DNA of 64,000 bases from Ctenosaura bakeri (lineage: Eukaryota; Chordata; Lepidosauria; Squamata; Iguanidae), in assembly GCA_948474755.1 (NCBI GenBank), contig CAOLHI010000612.1, positions 434,001 through 498,000 of the forward strand. Reading direction: 5' to 3'. Below are positions 32,962 to 44,680 of the stretch, piece by piece (the stretch's first letter is position 1; the number at the start of each line of letters is the position of its first letter). The notes under the pieces are model-generated. The model made no database searches, had not been told where the DNA came from, and saw only the letters and a program-made list of their open reading frames with translations. The position numbers and the translations under genes were made by a program.

Positions 32962-34499
32962 CAACCCTTGTGTCCTTTGGAAGGCTCAATCAACGTTTTA
33001 GTTAGAGAACCACTTTCCAAGACCAGACACTATCTGCCTCACTTCACCTACTGGTGGAGCTGGCCCCAGTTCCTCTTCTTGAAATTGACCAATTGTTGTT
33101 TCCAGTTGATTTCTATAATGCCTCTGTCAAATTTTAGTTTAGTAGCTCTAAGCTGGAGAGCCCTGCTCCCTTTAGTTGCTTTCTCACAGATAATATTTAT
33201 TGCCCTAGTATCTTTACCACAGAGAAAAACAAGTTTCAGTTCTGAAGGGGGTGGGGATGGGAAGAAATGGATTGTCAAATGAATCTGAGTTTTTCACTTT
33301 CAAATGGCTTCTAGTCATTCTAGTCATGTTTTTAAAAAAACATAAGCCTTCTGGAATGAGGGAGACCTTCACATATTTCATAAATTGGTTGTGATCACTG
33401 ACTAGCATTTCTGCTGCTGCTGCAAGGACTCTGGAACTAGAGGGATCTTAACTATCTCTCAGTGCTGGGCATGGAGAAATGTGGCATTTGTGCCATTCTG
33501 AAATTTAGAAATTCCTTCAGTTAAATCATTTGTAGTGAGGGGGTGTGGGTTGCTGTTGTTGTTTGTCAAACTAGTTGGAAGCCAGCTTGTTCTACTTATA
33601 TACATTATCACAATCCTCCAACTAGGTTCCAAGGTAAACAAATGAAAAGGTGACCCTTGGGACATTAAGCTCTAGGTAAAACAGGGGGATTTTTACACTC
33701 CCACACAGCACAAATCCCTATTGTTTGTGGTGGAATAAAGAAAGCAAATGAAGAAAGGGCTTTGTAATCTCCCTGGAGACAGTCTTTCTTGGCCTCACCT
33801 CACACAAATCCTCAACAGTATCAGTTCTTTGCTGTGTATGTCAACCATGTACAATGTCTGAAAGCAGGAAAAGAAAGTCACAGACAGGATCCAGACATTG
33901 TTCTCCAATATCAATTCTGATACAGGTTCTGTTTGGGGACATTTGGTTCATTACCACAAATAGTTAGGAATTTTAGAGATGCTTGCTATTAATAATACTA
34001 TTAGTAATTATTATCATTATTATATAAAATTATGATGTACAATTATTAACATTAATAACAATATTGTTATTATTACATTCATATACTTGCATAGGTCAAC
34101 AGAGGGAGGGTTTCTTTCTATATTGTGTATGATTTTATGAGGGAGAGTCTACTGTAAGAAAAAGTGTTGCATGCAGTATTGTATCTGAAGGAACACAGGA
34201 CTGGCTTAGTGCGGTAGGCACCTCAGGCATTTGATTTTTGATTGCTGCGGAGAAAGCAGCAAATGGTTAGTTATTAATTTATTATTGGTGTGTTTTTTTA
34301 TTGCTAAGCACATAGAGAAGTACTTGTTTTTCTGCCTCAGGTGCCAAAACAATATGGTTGGCCTTGAGTTCTACATATCACGACTTTAGAGCTGAGGGGA
34401 TGAATTTTGCTGCTTTGCCTAAGGCAGCAAAATGTATTGGGATGACTGTGAAAGAATACAGCGTTAGTTCCCATAAAGAAGATGCCTGAACTACTGGAC
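32962..34499. other. Mostly unique sequence with AT-rich patch
   Basis: No gene is recognised. It has CTG repeats (about 33411-33422) and a 90-bp AT-rich low-complexity patch of ATTATT motifs (33987-34080). Confidence 0.5.
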
Positions 34500-34682
34500 T
34501 GGATTGCATCTGATGTGGCAGACTGTGGACCTTCGGTTCACTGCAGCTCAATGAGGTGATTTTTGGCTGACAATTCTAAATCCCTCCTCCCTAAATTCCA
34601 AAGCTCAGGATTCCACAAGATGGAACCATGGCAGTCAAAGTGAAAGCATAGTGCTATAGCTGCACAGTGTGAAAGGGCCTGG
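34500..34682. mobile_element. Palindromic MITE, family P (partial copy 1)
   Basis: It contains 'caggattccacaagatgg', 'ccatggcagtcaaagtg', 'agtgctatagctg' and ends CAGTGTGAAAGGGCC, the complement of GGCCCTTTCACAC. The left half is decayed. The terminus again resembles those of the M and G families. Confidence 0.6.
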
Positions 34683-35238
34683 AATCTACCACGGTTTATG
34701 CTACAAATGTCTTTCTCTCAGTTATTCTCAAAGGTGCCACAAGCTTTCTTTGTATACCCTAAATCCCACAGAGGCATTCACAAACACTGTGTGAACATTT
34801 GGAAAAGGGAGACCTACAAGTATACAGATGGGCAAAGGTAAGCTTCAATGACAATTTGAACAGCACACAAAGGGCTCTTTCAAAAAGGACAAATGTGTCA
34901 GGAGGTTGCAGTGGTTGTTGCTATGGTTCTCAGTGATTTTATATATCTATACACACACAAAACATATATGTGTGTGTGCGTGGGTGTGTACACATATAAT
35001 CTCCAAAATACATTTTTAGTATGCAAAAGACTTCAGAAAAAGACTATTTTCTGGAAATAGAAGCATTAGCTGCAACATTTTATCCCCACCCTCAAATGGG
35101 TTTCTCAGATTCTGAGAGCTATCAGAATAATATGTTCCCTTCTCTTCTCCTGCTTTCTTTAAACATTTTTTCTAGAGTAATAGTGCTGTAATGCATCAGT
35201 GCAATGGTACCTTTGCTTTATAACTATGGTTCAAAAAA
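34683..35238. other. Unassigned sequence with TG/CA patch
   Basis: No gene is seen. A compound TA/CA/TG low-complexity patch lies at about 34938-34999. Confidence 0.55.
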
Positions 35239-35336
35239 GGGAAGGAAGGGAGGGAGGCAGGCAGGCAGGCAGACAGACAGACAGACAGACAGACGCAGGC
35301 GGGCAGGTGGGCAGGCGGGCAGGCGGGCAGGCAGGA
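35239..35336. repeat. Compound GGAA / GGCA / GACA minisatellite
   Basis: GGAAGGAA passes into (GGCA)n, (GACA)n and then GGCG/GGCA units. Confidence 0.95.
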
Positions 35337-35792
35337 GATTTGCCTTTCACACCCTAGGACCACAATAGCAAATCATGTTCCAGTTTTAAAAAAAAAAATC
35401 TTGAAGAACCCAGGGACAGATCTACAAAACAGCTACAAACAGCTTACTGAAACAATGGAACAAGTAGACGCAGAGGTGACAACAACCAGAAAAACCCAAA
35501 GAGTTACATTCCAAGAATTCACTCATCAGTCTGGAAGAGTGCAACAGCTGTATGCACACAGGTTTTTCCACTTTGGGTTTTTTTTTTTTGTGATCTCCAT
35601 GAAGATGATGGATGGGGAAATCACCTATGTGACTTTACAACTGGAGCTACATGACATCCTGCTCCCCACTCATGTGGAATTAAGGAGGGTTAAATAATGG
35701 TCAGATAGGACATGATACAGTTGCCCAGATGTGTTCTTTATATTTCCACGCACCTGATTTCCTATGAGATAACTGGCAGCAGTAGTTATGTT
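35337..35792. other. Unassigned sequence
   Basis: A 98-codon open frame from 35401 shows no family resemblance and crosses a T-run; I do not call it a gene. Confidence 0.45.
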
Positions 35793-35795
35793 TAG

Positions 35796-36179
35796 GGCCA
35801 TTTCCTCACTAGCCTGTTATAGTGCTATTATTCCACTTTCAACATCCTATGGAATCTTGGCATTTCCTCCCTAAACTGCAAACCCCAGGGTTCCATAAGA
35901 TGTTGAAAGTGGAATAATAGCACTATTTTTTTTTATTTGTATCCCGCCTCTCCATATGGATCAAGGCGGTGAACAACTTACAAATAGCATGTATTTCAAA
36001 ACATTTCTATACATGCCCCCAACAAACTAGGTACTCATTTTACTGACCTGCGGAAGGATGGAAGGCTGAGTCAACCTTGGAGCTGGGCAGGATCGAACTC
36101 ACAACCTTGTGGCTTGCAGTACTGGCATTTAACCACTGCGCCACCAGGGCTCTTATAACAGGCTAGTGTGGAAATGGCC
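35796..36179. mobile_element. Palindromic MITE, family M (copy 6), carrying a SINE
   Basis: Starts GGCCATTTCCTCACTAGCC and ends GGCTAGTGTGGAAATGGCC, flanked by TAG on both sides (35793-35795 and 36180-36182). The right arm is cut after AGCACTAT by the SINE at 35927-36152 and resumes at TATAACAGGC. Confidence 0.88.
35927..36152 (-). mobile_element. Sauria-type SINE, full length, nested in MITE copy 6
   Basis: On the minus strand it reads GAGCCCTGGTGGCGCAG, A box TGGCGCAGTGG, B box GGTTGTGAGTTCGATCC, then 'ttgactcagccttcc', ending in an A-rich tail. It is younger than the MITE it interrupts. Confidence 0.9.
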
Positions 36180-36284
36180 TAGGAGCCAACCCTGTCCACC
36201 TTGTGGAATAGTGGAAGTCAGATAGGAAGACTGGGCCCTTCAGTGGACTCCTAAGTCTGACATCTTAGGGTACAGTAAAGATAG

Positions 36285-36410
36285 GAAAGCTGGGAAGCTT
36301 CAGATTTTGCTGAGCTACACTTCTCAACATATGTGAACATGGGCTGCTTTGGCTAGGACTGATGGGAGTTTAAATCCAGCAAAATCCAGAAGACTGCAGG
36401 CTTCCCACAC
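36285..36410. mobile_element. Palindromic MITE of the GGGAGTTTAAATCC type
   Basis: The arms 'agattttgctgagctacact' and 'gatgggagtttaaatccagc' are the diverged mirror halves of the common squamate palindrome, around 'gctgctttggctagg'. It is flanked by CTGGGAAGC and GGCTTCCC, which are also inverted. Confidence 0.65.
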
Positions 36411-36837
36411 ATGGTATAGGGAATAGATCTGTCACAAGATACCAAAGACTGCCCATAGTGCTGGTTAAGGAGGAGAAGAGCTCCAGCCAAAGGAAGGAGC
36501 AAACTCTGTGGAAGCATGTAGAAATATTTCCTCTACTATTCTCTCAGAAAGAAACTATTTCCTCTTATTCCAACTGAGAGACTTTGAACAGGATGGAGCA
36601 TGGCATACTCACCTTTGTTAACTTAGGCATCTACAGGACACTCAATAGCAGTTTCATGCCGCTGTCAAAGCTCCATCCAGCAGTATATTAGGATCTGTAA
36701 TCTGGTGAAGTACTTAAAAATAGCTCCAGTGTTGTAGTTCAGGAGAGTGGACTAGACCTCAGTAGTATGCACACTTGTGTGCACGCACGCACACCTGTAC
36801 ACACACACACACACACAACGGGGGGGGGAAGAAGGCA
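36411..36837. other. Unassigned sequence with CA microsatellite
   Basis: No gene is seen. (CA)n-type repeat with CACG variants at about 36777-36817, followed by a G-run. Confidence 0.55.
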
Positions 36838-37815
36838 TCCTATTAAACTACAAATTTCAGGATTCCATAGGATGGAGTGTTACTGCAGTTTAGGCCTCCT
36901 TGGAGATACCCCTAGATATCATTTTGATATCAATAATTTGGCTTTCTTCCACCACCCCTCTCCATGTGTTTGTGAGGCCCTGGGCAAGCACAGAACTAAG
37001 CTCAGCCACTAATCGCTGCACATTCCACTCTCCACCCAGGCAGGCCAGAAATAGCCAGATCACTGCTTTAGGAGACCTCTCTGCAAACACCCTCATTATG
37101 TATGCACGCTGTTTACAAAGGACTCCCTGCCCCGAACAGGCAACTTGGCAAGCTGAATACTCAAATGCCAAGCACTGTGCCTTTGCATACTGGCAAACTC
37201 TTTGTCAATTCGAACTTAACTCAATCATGCTAAATTTTGACCTTACCAAAGCTTTGTCCCATGCCCGAAACTCATTGTTTTCCCCAAGTACGGAATAGCC
37301 TGCAGTTACATTTCTCCCTATAAAAACCCCTGATTCCGAGACCTTCCTTGGATCGCTCCCGAGTTCCAGACCACCTTGCTGTCGCTTTGCTTGGTGAGCT
37401 TCCCCTCAGCTCCACATGCTGAGATACATTGAACCCCAGCATCGCTCTCTATCTTCTTTCCAGACTTCAGGAACAGGTTTCATATCACCCAAATCAACTA
37501 TCCCTCTGAAAATCCCCCTGTCATACTCACACCTTTATTTTCCTTAGTGTTGCCTACATTGTGTGCCTGTATTTAATAAAGATCATTCATTATTTCCAAC
37601 ACGGTTTGCTTCTTGACTTGGCCTGACCCTGTAAACATTGGGTTACAAGATTCTGCTGCATTACCCTGCATCTCGTAGTGCCAAGCAGTGCTCTTGACTA
37701 ATTTCCCCATCTTGTGTAATTGTAAAGTTATTTAGGCATCCCTCCTGGGATCCCCAGTAAACAGGGTAACAGGAGCTATTACAGTTAAACTTATATATTT
37801 CCGTAGCTGGATAGT
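36838..37815. mobile_element. Palindromic MITE, family P (copy split by LTR)
   Basis: 'aaactacaaatttcagg' and 'attccataggatggag' end at 36877. The continuation GGAGCTATTACAGTTAAAC starts at 37772, after the LTR. Joined, they have the order seen at 34.6 kb. Outer limits are approximate. Confidence 0.55.
36878..37771 (+). mobile_element. Solo LTR, family L1b
   Basis: 894 bp, starting TGTTACTGCAG and ending ACAGGGTAACA, with a perfect GGAG duplication (36874-36877 and 37772-37775). TATAAAAA is at 37319-37326 and AATAAA at 37575-37580. No retroviral genes adjoin. Confidence 0.9.
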
Positions 37816-39329
37816 ACACGTACAGTCTTACTTTATCCTCCATTGAACCTCATCAACATCACACAGATGCTGTAATAAATTGTTTTCTACATATGCTTGT
37901 GCCATTAAAAATATCAAGTAGTCTCTAAGATGTCACACCACTCGATCTTACCATTGGCTCACTATGAATTACTTTTCCAGTGTAAATTCCCTTGCTGTCT
38001 GGAGAAACCTATTCTTTTAACAACTACATGGAGCACAGCATCAATCCTACCATTAGGGAGAGGGAGGTTTTTGCTTTGGGCAGCAAGTTGTCAGTTGTTT
38101 AGTTTGTTATTATTAGAGTTTTGCTATCAGAGAGGAGATGTGTTTGTGGGAGTTTTGTGTTTCCTTTGTGTTTCCACTACTATGTACCTTGGTTTAGGTA
38201 TCTGGGTGGGGATGCAACTTTCTGCTCTTGAGCTGGCCCTAATGATAGCAAATGATAGCAAACCAATTAAAAATAATGCCCAGCTATACAAATTGAGCAA
38301 CTGCTGCTCCCATCTTAAAACAAATGACAAGATTCCAGTAAAAAATAATTTGGCAAATTTAGTGTTTTAGAAAGAGAATAGAAGTTCAACAGGGAGGAGA
38401 AGGGGCTTCCATTAAATGAAATGAAGAAACAATTTGACATTTTATACACTTCTCATCCTCCAGAGTCTCTACCCAGGAGATTAAATGTACATTTTAGAAG
38501 TTAAACTTCTCCTCATTACTGCCTTCTTAAATGGCTTTGGCATAAAAATGTTAAGGCAAAGTGAAGTGCAAATGCTTTATACTTTAGCAAAGACCACAAT
38601 AATCGTGCTTTGCTTACAATAGTGAGCAATGAGGAGAGGCCTTCTAAAATCACCATTTGCCTCTTGGCAATTTATTGAAACAATTTCAGAAACTGAAAAT
38701 GACCTGGGAAATATTCCAGTAATGTTGGCTTATGCTTCATTCCTTTGGATCATTTATCTGCACTCCATAAAGAACTTGTTATTGTTTCTCGAAAGCAATT
38801 CATCTAGTGGGGATACTTAATTTATTAAATGACAGATGTTGGAGTGCAGCCCTGCATAACAACCATTCCCTTTAACCTTAAAGCCACGTCCACAAGACCC
38901 CTCCCCACCTCAATATGTAGGAATTGATTGCAGAGAGCTTCAAAACGCTGCTTGTGAAAAGAATATATATATATATATGTATGTTCAAACAGACTAAGGG
39001 GGATTCAGAAATTTCTCTAAAAGAAGGGTGGGAACTTTTCTCAACCAGAAGGCTGAACAGCTATCTAGGAATATCTTGGGGATTCATGCCAGCAATGGGT
39101 GTGGCCAGCTAAAAAAGCTTGGCTACTCCATTCTCTCATGTATCATTCCCACTGAGATATAGAAATTCCCCATGTACACAATTCACACATGGAGACTTCC
39201 AGGTCACCTCCTTATCTGATCTGTGCAAGTCAGATGTGAAGGTAGGCATTCTTCCCCACTACTTAAAATGAAGCTTTTATATCTGATCAGCTGATGTTTA
39301 GACAAGAATATTTCCCCATCTGAGGATAG
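37816..39329. other. Mostly unique sequence
   Basis: No gene is recognised. A 146-codon frame from 37930 has no motif I recognise. An (AT)n run is at about 38964-38978. Confidence 0.45.
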
Positions 39330-39568
39330 GTAGAGGAGAGGTAGCCAATAGCATGGCAGGTCCAGCTAGGGTGCCTTTTTATGCTACCTTGTCACCCTGG
39401 AACAAATGGGGTGACCCAATCAGTGCTCTGGCATGTGGCCTTCTCTAATATACAAGACATAGCCATAACAATCCTGCTGGCCTTGCACCTGGCTGTCTGG
39501 GCACACCGCCTCTTCCCTCTGCCGTCCACTCATAGGAAAACTTTGCCTGCCCGGCCACAACCTTGACA
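39330..39568 (-). mobile_element. LTR fragment, family L3 (partial)
   Basis: The complement starts TGTCAAGGTTGTGGCCGG and matches the LTR at 50120: 'gacagccaggtgcaagg', 'ccagagcactgattg', 'caccccatttgttcc' and TAGCATAAAAAGG. It is truncated on the left beyond the TATA region and has a small internal deletion relative to the other copy. Confidence 0.75.
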
Positions 39569-39648
39569 CACCCCTTCCCCCCCCCAAAAAAAAGTTGGTG
39601 TGCCAGATAGGGAATACCTGTAGGCTAGCTATAGCCCATAGTCTAAAG

Positions 39649-40187
39649 CAGTGGTTCCCAAACCCCCAGGTATTTTAGACTTCAACTTTGAGAAGCCCTA
39701 ACCAGCTTGACCACCCTTTCCGCAGCTTACCTTCTCACGCTGCTGGAGTGTGGGCCTTGTGTGAAAAGCCTAGGCAAGCAGACTCTCGCAAGCCTCCTGC
39801 TTCCCTGCTGTTTGGGCTCCACAGCTCCTTTCTGCTTGTGCGAGAACACTGCCCGCGCCCCACGCCTTCCTTCCACAGTGCAGCCTGGGAGTTGTAGTCT
39901 GCACTGAGGAGAGGACGCGTGACAGGCCCGGCTCCAGAGGCTCAGCACTGCAAGTGAGTGCAGCCCAGGTCTGTGAGCCTTGCGCAAGTGCAGCTTATTT
40001 TCAGCTAAAAGCCAAAAATAAGAAAATTTGCTGTGCTTGCAGGCCTTGAGCGTGGCAGAAATGGGAGTGCGTCATGCAGACTCCTGCTCAAGGGGCCCTT
40101 TGACTTCTAAACTGCCATGCGAAAGGAGTTGGGAATTCTTGGAGCTGAAGTCCAAAACATTGGAGGACCTAAGTTTCAGAATGACTG
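39649..40187. mobile_element. hAT MITE (CAGTGGTTCCCAAAC type), split by G3
   Basis: It starts CAGTGGTTCCCAAAC and ends with the diverged complement AAGTTTCAGAATGACTG, with a perfect 8-bp duplication, GTCTAAAG (39641-39648 and 40188-40195). The arms 'aggtattttagacttcaac' and 'ctgaagtccaaaacattgg' are mirror halves. The centre is replaced by the GC-rich element at about 39711-40130. Confidence 0.85.
39711..40130. mobile_element. GC-rich Harbinger-like element (diverged copy G3)
   Basis: It aligns with G2: CCCTTTCCGCAG at the left, GTGAAAAGCCTAGG, CTTCCTTCCACAG, GCAAGTGAGTGCAG (the donor-like site), the weak hairpin 'ttattttcagctaaaagccaaaaataa', TGGGAGTGCGTCATGCAG, and CATGCGAAAGG at the right. 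CpGs are mostly lost and the tandem array is absent. Ends are approximate. Confidence 0.7.
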
Positions 40188-40195
40188 GTCTAAAG

Positions 40196-40934
40196 TCTTC
40201 TCTTATGTACTCTAAAACACTTAAAAATAATGTGTTTGTTAACTAACGTGAAGAAGGTGGGGGTTTTAAGTTTTTCTCAGTTTCCTCAGTTTTGTTGACG
40301 GCTTGTATAGTAGTCAGTAAAAATGTAATACTGTTTTCAGACCAGAGAAACAAACTAAATAGCATACAATGGAGGATATAAATTCTAATGCATTAATACT
40401 TACAGATATGGTTGCTTCCTTAGGAGACAAAGCTGGAGATCCCTGGCACTTGGCAGCACTGGGCTTATGTGAATTATGCCAAGAGGGTGCCCTTACTTAA
40501 GTTGGTATAAAAAAAATTGGTATAAGGTTGGTATAAAAAAGCCCTATATATAGAATATGCACTAATTCATTATTGAAATACGAATGTGTACTTCGACATG
40601 TTGTCCTTAGACACCCAACGGTGATCTAGTTAAGGAGGACAGACTCTAGAAATCCAGCCAATGTAGATCATTTCTGTCACACAGCCTAAGCTTATGTTAA
40701 GCTTTGCCATCCTTCCAGATGAAGTTTTTAACATGCACAATTTTATAGAGTGTCCAGATGATGCCCTCATCAAGTTGTACTCCTCCTGTATTTTTCCCAC
40801 CACATTATCCTTCATTTTTTTTTAACAGAAAACCTAATAAAGAGGAAAAACAGAAGAACGATAGTGTGAACTTTTTGAAGGTTTGAACAGGATGCACAAA
40901 TGCACAAGTGAGACATAGTAGGATGGACTGAATC
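40196..40934. other. Unassigned sequence
   Basis: No gene is recognised. 'ttggtataa' is locally duplicated at 40502-40540. Confidence 0.5.
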
Positions 40935-40938
40935 TAGG

Positions 40939-41829
40939 TGTTACCCTGATTTCTGGGGGGTCCCGGGAGGGACACCTAAATAACCAAACAACAACACACC
41001 TTTGGGGAAAATTAGCTGGAGCACTCACTAAAGCTAGCGAGAGGCAGGGTAACTTACCAGGATCTTGCAACCCAGTGTCTACGGGGTCAGGTCAGCCAAG
41101 CAGCCAGATGGGTTAAAATAATAAAAATGATGTTTATTAAGTACAGACAAATATTAAAGACACCACAGTCACACAGATAACTAAGGAATCAGAGACTGAC
41201 TTAGGGATAGGGATTTTCAGAGGAAATGGGTGATACGACACCTGTCTCGTAGTCCTGGACCTTGATAGTGAAGTTGGGGTGCGATGAAGAAGCTCAGCGT
41301 GGTTCGCTGAGGGGAGCTCACCGAACAAAGCGGCAGCAAGGCAGTCTGGAACTCAGGAGCGATCCAAGGAAGGTCTCAGAATCAGGGGTTTTTATAGGGT
41401 GAATTGTGACTGCAGGCCATACCTTACTTGGTGAGAACAATACGTTTTAGGAGCGGGACAAAGCTTTGGAAAAGTCAGAGTTTAGCATGATTGGCTTAGA
41501 GTCGAATTAACAATAGTGTAGCCAGTATGCAAATGTGGAGTGCTTACTACAGCTTTGTCAGGTTACCTGCTCGGGGCAGGGGAGTCTTTGATAGTATCGC
41601 GCATATGCAAGGAGGTGTTTGCCAGAGAGGTCCTTGAAGTGACGAACCGGCTCTGTCTGGCCTGCCTGGGTGGAGAATGGAATGTCCCGCAATTATCAGC
41701 CGTGCCTGTTTACGTGCTTGTCTGGAGGCCTCACAAACACGTGGAGCAGGATGGCAGAGGAAAACCGAATTGTTTGATATCAAAGTGATATCGAGTGCTA
41801 TCTCCAGGTAGGCCTAAACTGCAGTAACA
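40939..41829 (-). mobile_element. Solo LTR, family L1a (second copy)
   Basis: 891 bp, plus-strand ends TGTTACCCTG and CTGCAGTAACA. It is very similar to 14120-15035, including GAGCACTCACTA, GCTAGCGAGAGGCAGGGTAA and GTGGTTCGCTGAGGGGAGC. Flanks TAGG and TAAG differ by one base. On the minus strand the TATA box is CCTATAAAAACC (about 41388-41399). It lacks the short repeat expansion seen in the 14-kb copy. Confidence 0.88.
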
Positions 41830-41833
41830 TAAG

Positions 41834-42399
41834 GGAAAACCAAACCGGGGGGAAACCAAACCAAAATTCATGAAGCTGTTTCCTTTTCTTTCAAGCCTGA
41901 AAAAGGTTCAAAAGAGTGAGTAGAAGTAGAATCATGCAAAGTATTCTTCCGTTTCATTCCATAAATTTGGTTGCATATATTTCTAACTTAAACAGCATTG
42001 TAACATGAGTGTATTGGTTAATTTCCTCCCTTTTAATACAAATATGGTTGAATTAGATTTTTTGGCTTATTTCAGATGAAGTAAACACATTAAAACTTCT
42101 TCTACTAACTTCCCTGTCTCTGGTCTTGTCACAATGGGCAATGTGTGAAGAGCAAAGAGAGAAACAAGAAGGTGATGAATCTTCTGTGTCAATTTTGTCA
42201 CAACTAATTCCTACTGGATTTAGAATTAAAAGCTCAAAAGCACAAAGGATTTGTCTGCTACCATGCATTGATACATTCTTATTCTGGTTTTGAATGGGGT
42301 CAAGACATTATAGGGAGAACGTTTTTTTGCTCTTTGGTATTATTTGTGTGCACTTAAACTGTTTGGGAGTGCAAGAGAGGCTGTTCCTCAACACTCTTT
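41834..42399. other. Unassigned sequence
   Basis: No gene or repeat is recognised. Confidence 0.5.
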
Positions 42400-42601
42400 G
42401 GCCATTTCTACACTATACTGTTATAGTGCTATTATTCCACTTTCAACATCCTATGGAATCCTGGGGTTTAAAGTTTAGGGAGGGGCAGTTAGAATTCTCA
42501 GCCAGAGAGCACTTTGGCCTCAGTAAACTACAAATCCCAGAATTCCACAGGATGTTGAAAGTGGAATAATAGCACTATAACAGAGTAGTGCAGAAGTGAC
42601 C
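42400..42601. mobile_element. Palindromic MITE, family M (copy 7)
   Basis: 202-bp long form, starting GGCCATTTCTACACTATACTG and ending AGTGCAGAAGTGACC, with TTT on both sides (42397-42399 and 42602-42604). The central CCAGAGAGCACTTTGGCC is as in copy 3. Confidence 0.86.
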
Positions 42602-42604
42602 TTT

Positions 42605-44376
42605 CTCATCTTCTAGAGGAGACTCTAGAGGAGAGACTGATGACTGGAATGAAGGCAGTGATGATAAATATGATCAGAATCACCAGAACACAAAGACACC
42701 CCCTCCAGCTGCCCTTTCTACTTTTTGGTTTAAGATATTTTAACGTTGTAATTAACTGATTAACCTAGCCATTTTGAATCTTATGAACTAAATATTTTAA
42801 TTTCACAACCTTGAGGGAGTAAAGGAGGAGAAATCAAGTAAGCAAGCAAACAAGCAAGCATTTTTTGCAGAGGGGGTGAGGGAGAACCAGTGGAGAAATG
42901 TAAATGTTGTTAGTTCTGCAATAATTAAGTTAATAACTTGAAATCTGATAGGAACAATCTGAGAAATATTATTGGAACAAAATCTGTCCAGAAAGCATTT
43001 TGTTTCAACAATACCAAAATCTCCAGTCCTATTTAGGAAAAGAACGAAAGGAAGAAAGATAGGGATAAAAATTACTTTGTGCCTGACAAATATGCTTCTT
43101 TTCAAAATGATTGCAGTCCAAGAGTTCCATTTCCACTACAGTTTGGAATTCAAAATCCATCTTATGCAGGAATGGACTAAGAGGGTGAAAGTTTACGACA
43201 GTTGTAAGCAAATGTGTACCAGAAAGTCTTTAGCAGTGATTCAGGGAAACCATTCTGAAGAACTAGGAAACATGAGCATGCAAGTCCCATATATAAAAGA
43301 CACCATAGACACACACTGCAAAGCACTCAGTAGAAAATGTTAAGAATGTGCACATTCTTAGCAGAGGTAGAAACAATGTATTTTTTCTAAACGCATACAA
43401 CAGGGTTAAGACCAGCAACATTTCTGATTTACTGACAGCAGATTCAGCAGGAGGCAGGAAATAAAAGTGAAACTCCCTGCTTCTCACCTTGTAACTATGA
43501 GCAATGCCCAAAAAATCTTGACAAAGTGTTGCCCATATAACCTGAGATGGCAACAATGAGTCAATGAAAATCTGAACTATACTACAAGAACATTTTCATG
43601 TATCCTCACTGGATTCATGCTTGGTTGAAATAAATAGTGCAGGTTATTGCAATTACATCTTGCTTTTGTCTTTGGATGTCTTTGCCTAGAAAAACAACTT
43701 TGCTTGTTGCTGAGAGGAAAGTATGCTTGAAAGACTACATGGCCAAGAAATAACAGATGAGACTGTCCTTTGCTTAGGTACCAAAATGTGCTTTCCCCAT
43801 ATCCCTCTTCCCAGTCCCTAGAGTGATGCTAACCTGATTTCTCAATTTCCTCAGCAGTGTTCACCCAGTTCTTCTACACCCTCAGTTCCTAGAGCAGTGA
43901 GAAGATAGTTCAGAGGCAGCACCAGTCAGGACTGCTTCTTTTTGGATGAAAGAGCACTGGAGACTTACATGCTTTTAAAATACTTGCTTGGTTTGTTAAC
44001 ATGGAAGCAGAAAATAAGCAGGTTCAAAGAGAATAAACTCCAACAAGATAGCACATCTGCTTCCCCCCATGGAATTTCCAATATCCTGTCTGCCAGCTCA
44101 TTGGTCTCTTGTCTGTATCCTCTGTCTCTCCCAAACAGCAAGTAGGAAAAACCCATAGCTTAAAATCCTAAATAATAAACTGACATTAAACTAAAAGCAA
44201 CAAAGGCCAAGATCCAGCAGAGGCACTGTACAGCATATAACAGGGATGGAAATAATATTTCAAAATATTCAAAAAAATTGTCAAAAAACCATATATTTCA
44301 GGTGTTGAGAAACATGAAGAAAAAGAATCCAGTACTGATGAGAATCTTCACAGTTTGGGAGTCATTCTGTGCCAAA
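42605..44376. other. Mostly unique sequence
   Basis: No gene is recognised. An (AAGC)n-like run is at about 42837-42860. A 123-codon frame from 42972 has no recognisable motif. Confidence 0.45.
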
Positions 44377-44680
44377 TTTGCACATGGTTGTTTTGCGCAT
44401 TTTCGATGCAGGAAATAGCATTTTCGTTGTCAGAAATAATATTTGAATAAAAAATATTAATTCCCGCATAGAAAATGCCATTTTCTGTGCAAAACATGCT
44501 ATAATGGAGAATTTGCATAAAATTGGCACATGGTTGATTTGCATAGACAATGTTTTCTGTGTGGAAAACAGCATGTTCAGCATAGGAATTGATATTTCTG
44601 CATGTAAATGTTATTTTTCACAAAGAAAATATTGTTTCCTGTGCAGAAAATGCTGTTTTCTGTGCAAAACCATGATGTAT
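44377..44680. repeat. Diverged tandem duplication with TGTGCAAAA motifs
   Basis: Two units of about 150 bp each run GCACATGGTTG.TTTGC, then an AT-rich middle, then GCCATTTTCTGTGCAAAA or GCTGTTTTCTGTGCAAAA, and end ATG.T.TAATG or ATGATGTATG. TTTTCTGTG and its complement also recur within each unit. No known repeat family is recognised. Confidence 0.65.

Noticed and set aside
35401..35697. A 98-codon open frame as a small gene
   Set aside because: No recognised motif, a homopolymer T-run in the middle, and no splice or promoter context that can be judged from sequence.
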